Shown in pieces: positions 22,352 to 24,010 of a DNA stretch of 24,010 nucleotides; the stretch's first letter is position 1; each line of letters opens with the position of its first letter. Source of the stretch: a virus. Both the position numbers and the translations under genes were made by a program. The notes beneath the pieces were generated by a model. It was not told where the DNA came from and did not search any database. It saw only the letters and a list, made by a program, of their open reading frames with translations. The DNA is taken from positions 1 to 24,010 of the IMG/VR virus record IMGVR_UViG_3300023223_000221. The stretch is one strand, 5' to 3'.

Positions 22352-22436
22352 GGGGCTTGCCTGATCCACAAGGTTCAGGAAGGTGGAAAACGGGCTACTG
22401 AATTAATCAGGAGCAAACACCTCTTTATCAAGCCCC
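22352..22436 (-). ncRNA. Possible structured RNA in the recT-ATPase intergenic region
   Basis: The minus-strand RNA can close an 8-bp stem between GGGGCTTG (22436-22429) and CAAGCCCC (22359-22352). Inside it, AGGTG (22422-22418) pairs with CACCT (22385-22381) and encloses a hairpin with GCT, CTGA, a TTAAT loop, TCAG and AGC. A second hairpin, CCTGA/TCAGG (22379-22375 with 22364-22360), stacks directly on the outer stem. This gives a compact three-way junction lying upstream of the ATPase gene's CTGGAGG ribosome site, which it leaves free. I did not fold it computationally. Confidence 0.4.
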
Positions 22437-22442
22437 TTTATA

Positions 22443-23393
22443 TTATTTTGCTATTTCTTCTAATCCTTCAAGAAACAAATCATATCTCTCTTGAGTGATT
22501 TTAGAAGCGTCACTAAAACCATTTTTCTTTGCAAATGTCACAAACTCTTTGGTAGTGAGTTTCAGATCCCTCACCTTTTGCAGAACTGTAGCAATCTGCT
22601 CCTCGTTAATTGTTTCCAGTGTGATGGGAATATCATCATCCATTGGAGGAGGGATAGCATTCTCATCGGCAATGCCAGGACCCGGAGCAGGGGGAGGAGT
22701 TTCTTCTGGCTCCTCAACCACAGGAGGATTTGTTATTTCATCGGCTGTGAGAATTTCCATGGGAGGTTTTTGAGCGTCCAGGATTTTCTTGGAAGCCTCA
22801 AATTTTTCCTTATCCTTTTCCTTCTCTTTTTCGGTGACGATCACAGCTTCGATGTCGATAATATCCTGTACTTCTTCCCGACTCTGGATACCTTTCAGAA
22901 CATCGGGAAATAAATCCCGTAAGGCAAAAGAACGAGCCCTCATTTGAAGCATTCTTTTTGGATACTGTTTCCAAGGTCCGGTTTTTCCCCACAAGCCGGC
23001 TGTTTGAGCATCGGTCTTGCTAAACGTCTGGCTCACTACATTTGGCTCATCGTATCTTTTAACCTCACAGGTAGCAGAATTTAGATCACCTGTCTCTTTC
23101 ATCCATTCCAGATGCCCGGAACCCCGCACCAGTGCTATCTGAGCATCACCCCAGATGCAGGGACGCCCATTGATAACCGCGATATTTTGTAAGGCTTGCA
23201 TCGGCAGGAGGCCGACTTCCATCCCCAATTGAATAGCAACGATTGTGTTAGGTTCGTGGCCTTTAAAATCCTTGGGAACCATATCGGTGTGCGCCATCAT
23301 CTTACCCATCTTAAAAACTTCGTCATAATTCTTGGGAATGATCGGCATAATTTGAACCGATTCCCTTTTGATTAATGCTTGTTTTTCTTCCAT
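22443..23393 (-). CDS. recT: RecT-family single-strand annealing protein
   Basis: The 316-aa product has the RecT family core: VAIQLGMEVGLLPMQALQ and IAVINGRPCIWGDAQIALV (residues 52-88). These are followed by GLWGKTGPWKQYPKRMLQ and SFALRDLFPDVLKG. It promotes annealing of complementary single strands during phage recombination or repair. The C-terminal part (about 200-250) is a Pro/Glu-rich linker, followed by a small helical domain. The ATG at 23393 follows CTGGAGGGATCAACG and overlaps the 41-aa membrane protein frame by 22 bases. It is followed by the structured gap and then the SMC-like ATPase, a common phage recombination pairing. Confidence 0.9.
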   Translation of the reverse strand: MEEKQALIKRESVQIMPIIPKNYDEVFKMGKMMAHTDMVPKDFKGHEPNTIVAIQLGMEVGLLPMQALQNIAVINGRPCIWGDAQIALVRGSGHLEWMKETGDLNSATCEVKRYDEPNVVSQTFSKTDAQTAGLWGKTGPWKQYPKRMLQMRARSFALRDLFPDVLKGIQSREEVQDIIDIEAVIVTEKEKEKDKEKFEASKKILDAQKPPMEILTADEITNPPVVEEPEETPPPAPGPGIADENAIPPPMDDDIPITLETINEEQIATVLQKVRDLKLTTKEFVTFAKKNGFSDASKITQERYDLFLEGLEEIAK

Positions 23394-23497
23394 CGTTGAT
23401 CCCTCCAGAGTTCCAGGTTAAAAATATCTATCCAACAAACGAGAGCCCAGGCAATGCATAGGGCTCCCACAGTTCCAATAACAGCGGCTTCGAACAT
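23372..23497 (-). CDS. Tiny single-pass membrane protein, 41 aa
   Basis: An ATG at 23497 follows a GGAG ribosome site with 7 bases of spacing and opens a 42-codon frame. The stop of the preceding 87-aa gene sits just upstream, and the frame ends inside recT in another frame. Residues 4-22 are a single hydrophobic helix (AAVIGTVGALCIAWALVCW), then a basic, aromatic tail ending LWRDQRWKKNKH. The shape, one helix plus a positive cytoplasmic tail, is that of many small phage membrane proteins (holin-like, immunity or anti-defence). No family is recognised. Confidence 0.6.
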   Translation of the reverse strand: MFEAAVIGTVGALCIAWALVCWIDIFNLELWRDQRWKKNKH

Positions 23498-23499
23498 AT

Positions 23500-23763
23500 C
23501 TATGCTCCTACTTCATGCCGGGGATTGCCTTCATCCGGTAACAAATCGTTTTCCTGAAAATCGGACTCCACCCTTTCACCCTCAATTTCTTCATCAATCC
23601 ATAAGACAGCCTCATCTGCGGAATTGACCAAGGATTGAAAACATTCCGTATCCCAAAAAGGATCGGCAATATTTATGGCATCTTCCGGATCGGATTTTTG
23701 CAACTGAACCATAAGAGTTGCTATGCTCGTCTTAACTTCGATTAACGCTTCAATTCTGTTCAT
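23500..23763 (-). CDS. Hypothetical acidic protein, 87 aa
   Basis: No family is recognised. The product is rich in Asp and Glu, particularly in the last 40 residues (EEIEGERVESDFQENDLLPDEG), and has a helical N-terminus (IEALIEVKTSIATLMVQLQ). The start at 23763 follows CTGGAGGCTAGATT. It is the first full gene after the right-edge leader, in the position of an early regulator or DNA-mimic protein, but nothing in the sequence proves either. Confidence 0.65.
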   Translation of the reverse strand: MNRIEALIEVKTSIATLMVQLQKSDPEDAINIADPFWDTECFQSLVNSADEAVLWIDEEIEGERVESDFQENDLLPDEGNPRHEVGA

Positions 23764-23777
23764 AATCTAGCCTCCAG

Positions 23778-23933
23778 CTAAATATCGGTTGACAAATATC
23801 TCTTTATATGAGACAAAAAAAAAGGCCAAACAGCAGGGATCTCTTGGGAGAAAAGTCGCTGTTTGGCCTGAGTAGAGCTTTGCGGTTCGGTTTCCCGTAC
23901 CTCTCGGCTTTCTGATTTAATTAACAATCCCAT
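23778..23933 (-). CDS. Possible leader peptide frame, 51 codons, crossing the terminator
   Basis: An ATG at 23933 opens a frame of 51 codons that runs through the terminator stem, its loop and the T-run, and stops with TAG at 23780-23778, directly abutting the CTGGAGG ribosome site of the 87-aa gene. GGGAG lies 10 bases upstream of the ATG, slightly long. The peptide (MGLLIKSESREVRETEP start) has no known family. Translation through the terminator could keep the stem from forming, as in attenuation. The frame may equally be a chance one. Confidence 0.35.
   Translation of the reverse strand: MGLLIKSESREVRETEPQSSTQAKQRLFSQEIPAVWPFFLSHIKRYLSTDI
23815..23869 (-). terminator. Strong intrinsic terminator / attenuator of the early leader
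   Basis: AGGCCAAACAGC (23823-23834) and GCTGTTTGGCCT (23858-23869) are a perfect 12-base inverted repeat around a 23-base loop. On the minus strand the stem is followed by a run of 9 T (23823-23815). This is a textbook Rho-independent terminator. It sits between the promoter at 23966-23994 and the first early gene, so most transcripts would end about 145 bases after the start unless termination is overcome. Confidence 0.85.
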
Positions 23934-23965
23934 TTAATCTTTTCTCCCGTTAAAACTTAACCTTC

Positions 23966-23994
23966 AATATAAGCGAGTTTGGATTATAAGTCAA
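23966..23994 (-). promoter_or_regulatory. Sigma70-like promoter of the early leader
   Basis: On the minus strand TTGACT (23994-23989) and TATATT (23971-23966) are separated by exactly 17 bases, five of six matches to the -35 consensus and a good -10. The transcription start would be near 23959, about 25 bases before the ATG of the leader frame. This is the only strong promoter I see upstream of the early genes. Stronger phage promoters may lie beyond the right edge. Confidence 0.6.
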
Positions 23995-24010
23995 GCGAAA
24001 TCAGCTTTTT

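Noticed and set aside
22361-22370. A TGTGGATCA stretch resembling a DnaA box.
   Set aside because: It matches only seven of nine positions of TTATCCACA, is single, and belongs to a hairpin arm of the proposed RNA.
23789-23812. A plus-strand TTGACA followed by TATATG as a possible promoter.
   Set aside because: The spacing is only 11 bases, far too short for a sigma70 promoter, and it would read into a terminator with no gene beyond on that strand.
1-24010. CRISPR array, insertion sequence or rRNA.
   Set aside because: No regularly spaced repeat-spacer series, no transposase gene and no rRNA-like sequence is visible.

Overview
The window looks like part of a tailed double-stranded DNA bacteriophage or prophage. 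Every convincing gene lies on the minus strand, so transcription runs from the right edge (24010) to the left edge (1). The window holds a P22-type portal, a PBSX/P22-like two-subunit terminase, large fibre-like proteins, a RecT annealing module, a tyrosine recombinase and many small genes typical of phage accessory regions. The portal favours a short-tailed (podovirus-like) virion, but no tail-tube, tape-measure or major capsid gene is visible. The strong AGGAGG-type ribosome binding sites point to a bacterial host. I cannot name the host; nothing here is a host gene.

Layout in the direction of transcription. (1) 24010-23778: a sigma70-type promoter, a short leader reading frame and a strong intrinsic terminator form what looks like an attenuated leader. 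(2) 23763-19569: the recombination and early region, with an acidic 87-aa protein, a tiny membrane protein, RecT, an SMC/RecF-like ATPase, a small coiled-coil protein and a tyrosine recombinase that lacks its first catalytic arginine. Two unusual non-coding stretches lie here: a foldable RNA at 22352-22436 and a dyad-rich GC-rich block at 20816-21040. (3) 19554-17734: a run of small genes, several behind near-identical leaders and CTGGAGG ribosome sites, ending with a DUF2829 protein of the anti-Thoeris Tad2 family. (4) 17691-14159: a beta-class DNA methyltransferase, a DUF1376/DnaA-domain-I fusion that is probably a replication protein, an unknown 178-aa protein, a 2OG-Fe(II) oxygenase, a 60-aa protein and an exported nuclease-like protein. 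(5) 14158-13968: a control region with a terminator-like hairpin, a perfect chromosomal-type parS site flanked by direct repeats, and a promoter. (6) 13967-1: the late region, with an M15 peptidase (probable lysin), DUF1353, three large virion or fibre proteins, several small virion-associated genes, a 28-aa basic peptide, terS, terL, the portal, a 107-aa protein and a tandem LamG-domain protein cut by the left edge.

The genes are tightly packed and often coupled by TAATG, TGATG or ATGA overlaps. The most striking signal is the 16-bp parS site at 14072-14087. It is identical to the ParB-binding site bacteria use to segregate chromosomes, and it lies just upstream of the promoter of the late operon. 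The same element also encodes a protein with a DnaA domain-I-like module, so it may borrow two host chromosome-maintenance systems. That link is inference. The second most interesting signal is the leader at the right edge, where the terminator loop is perfectly complementary to the leader frame's own ribosome binding site.
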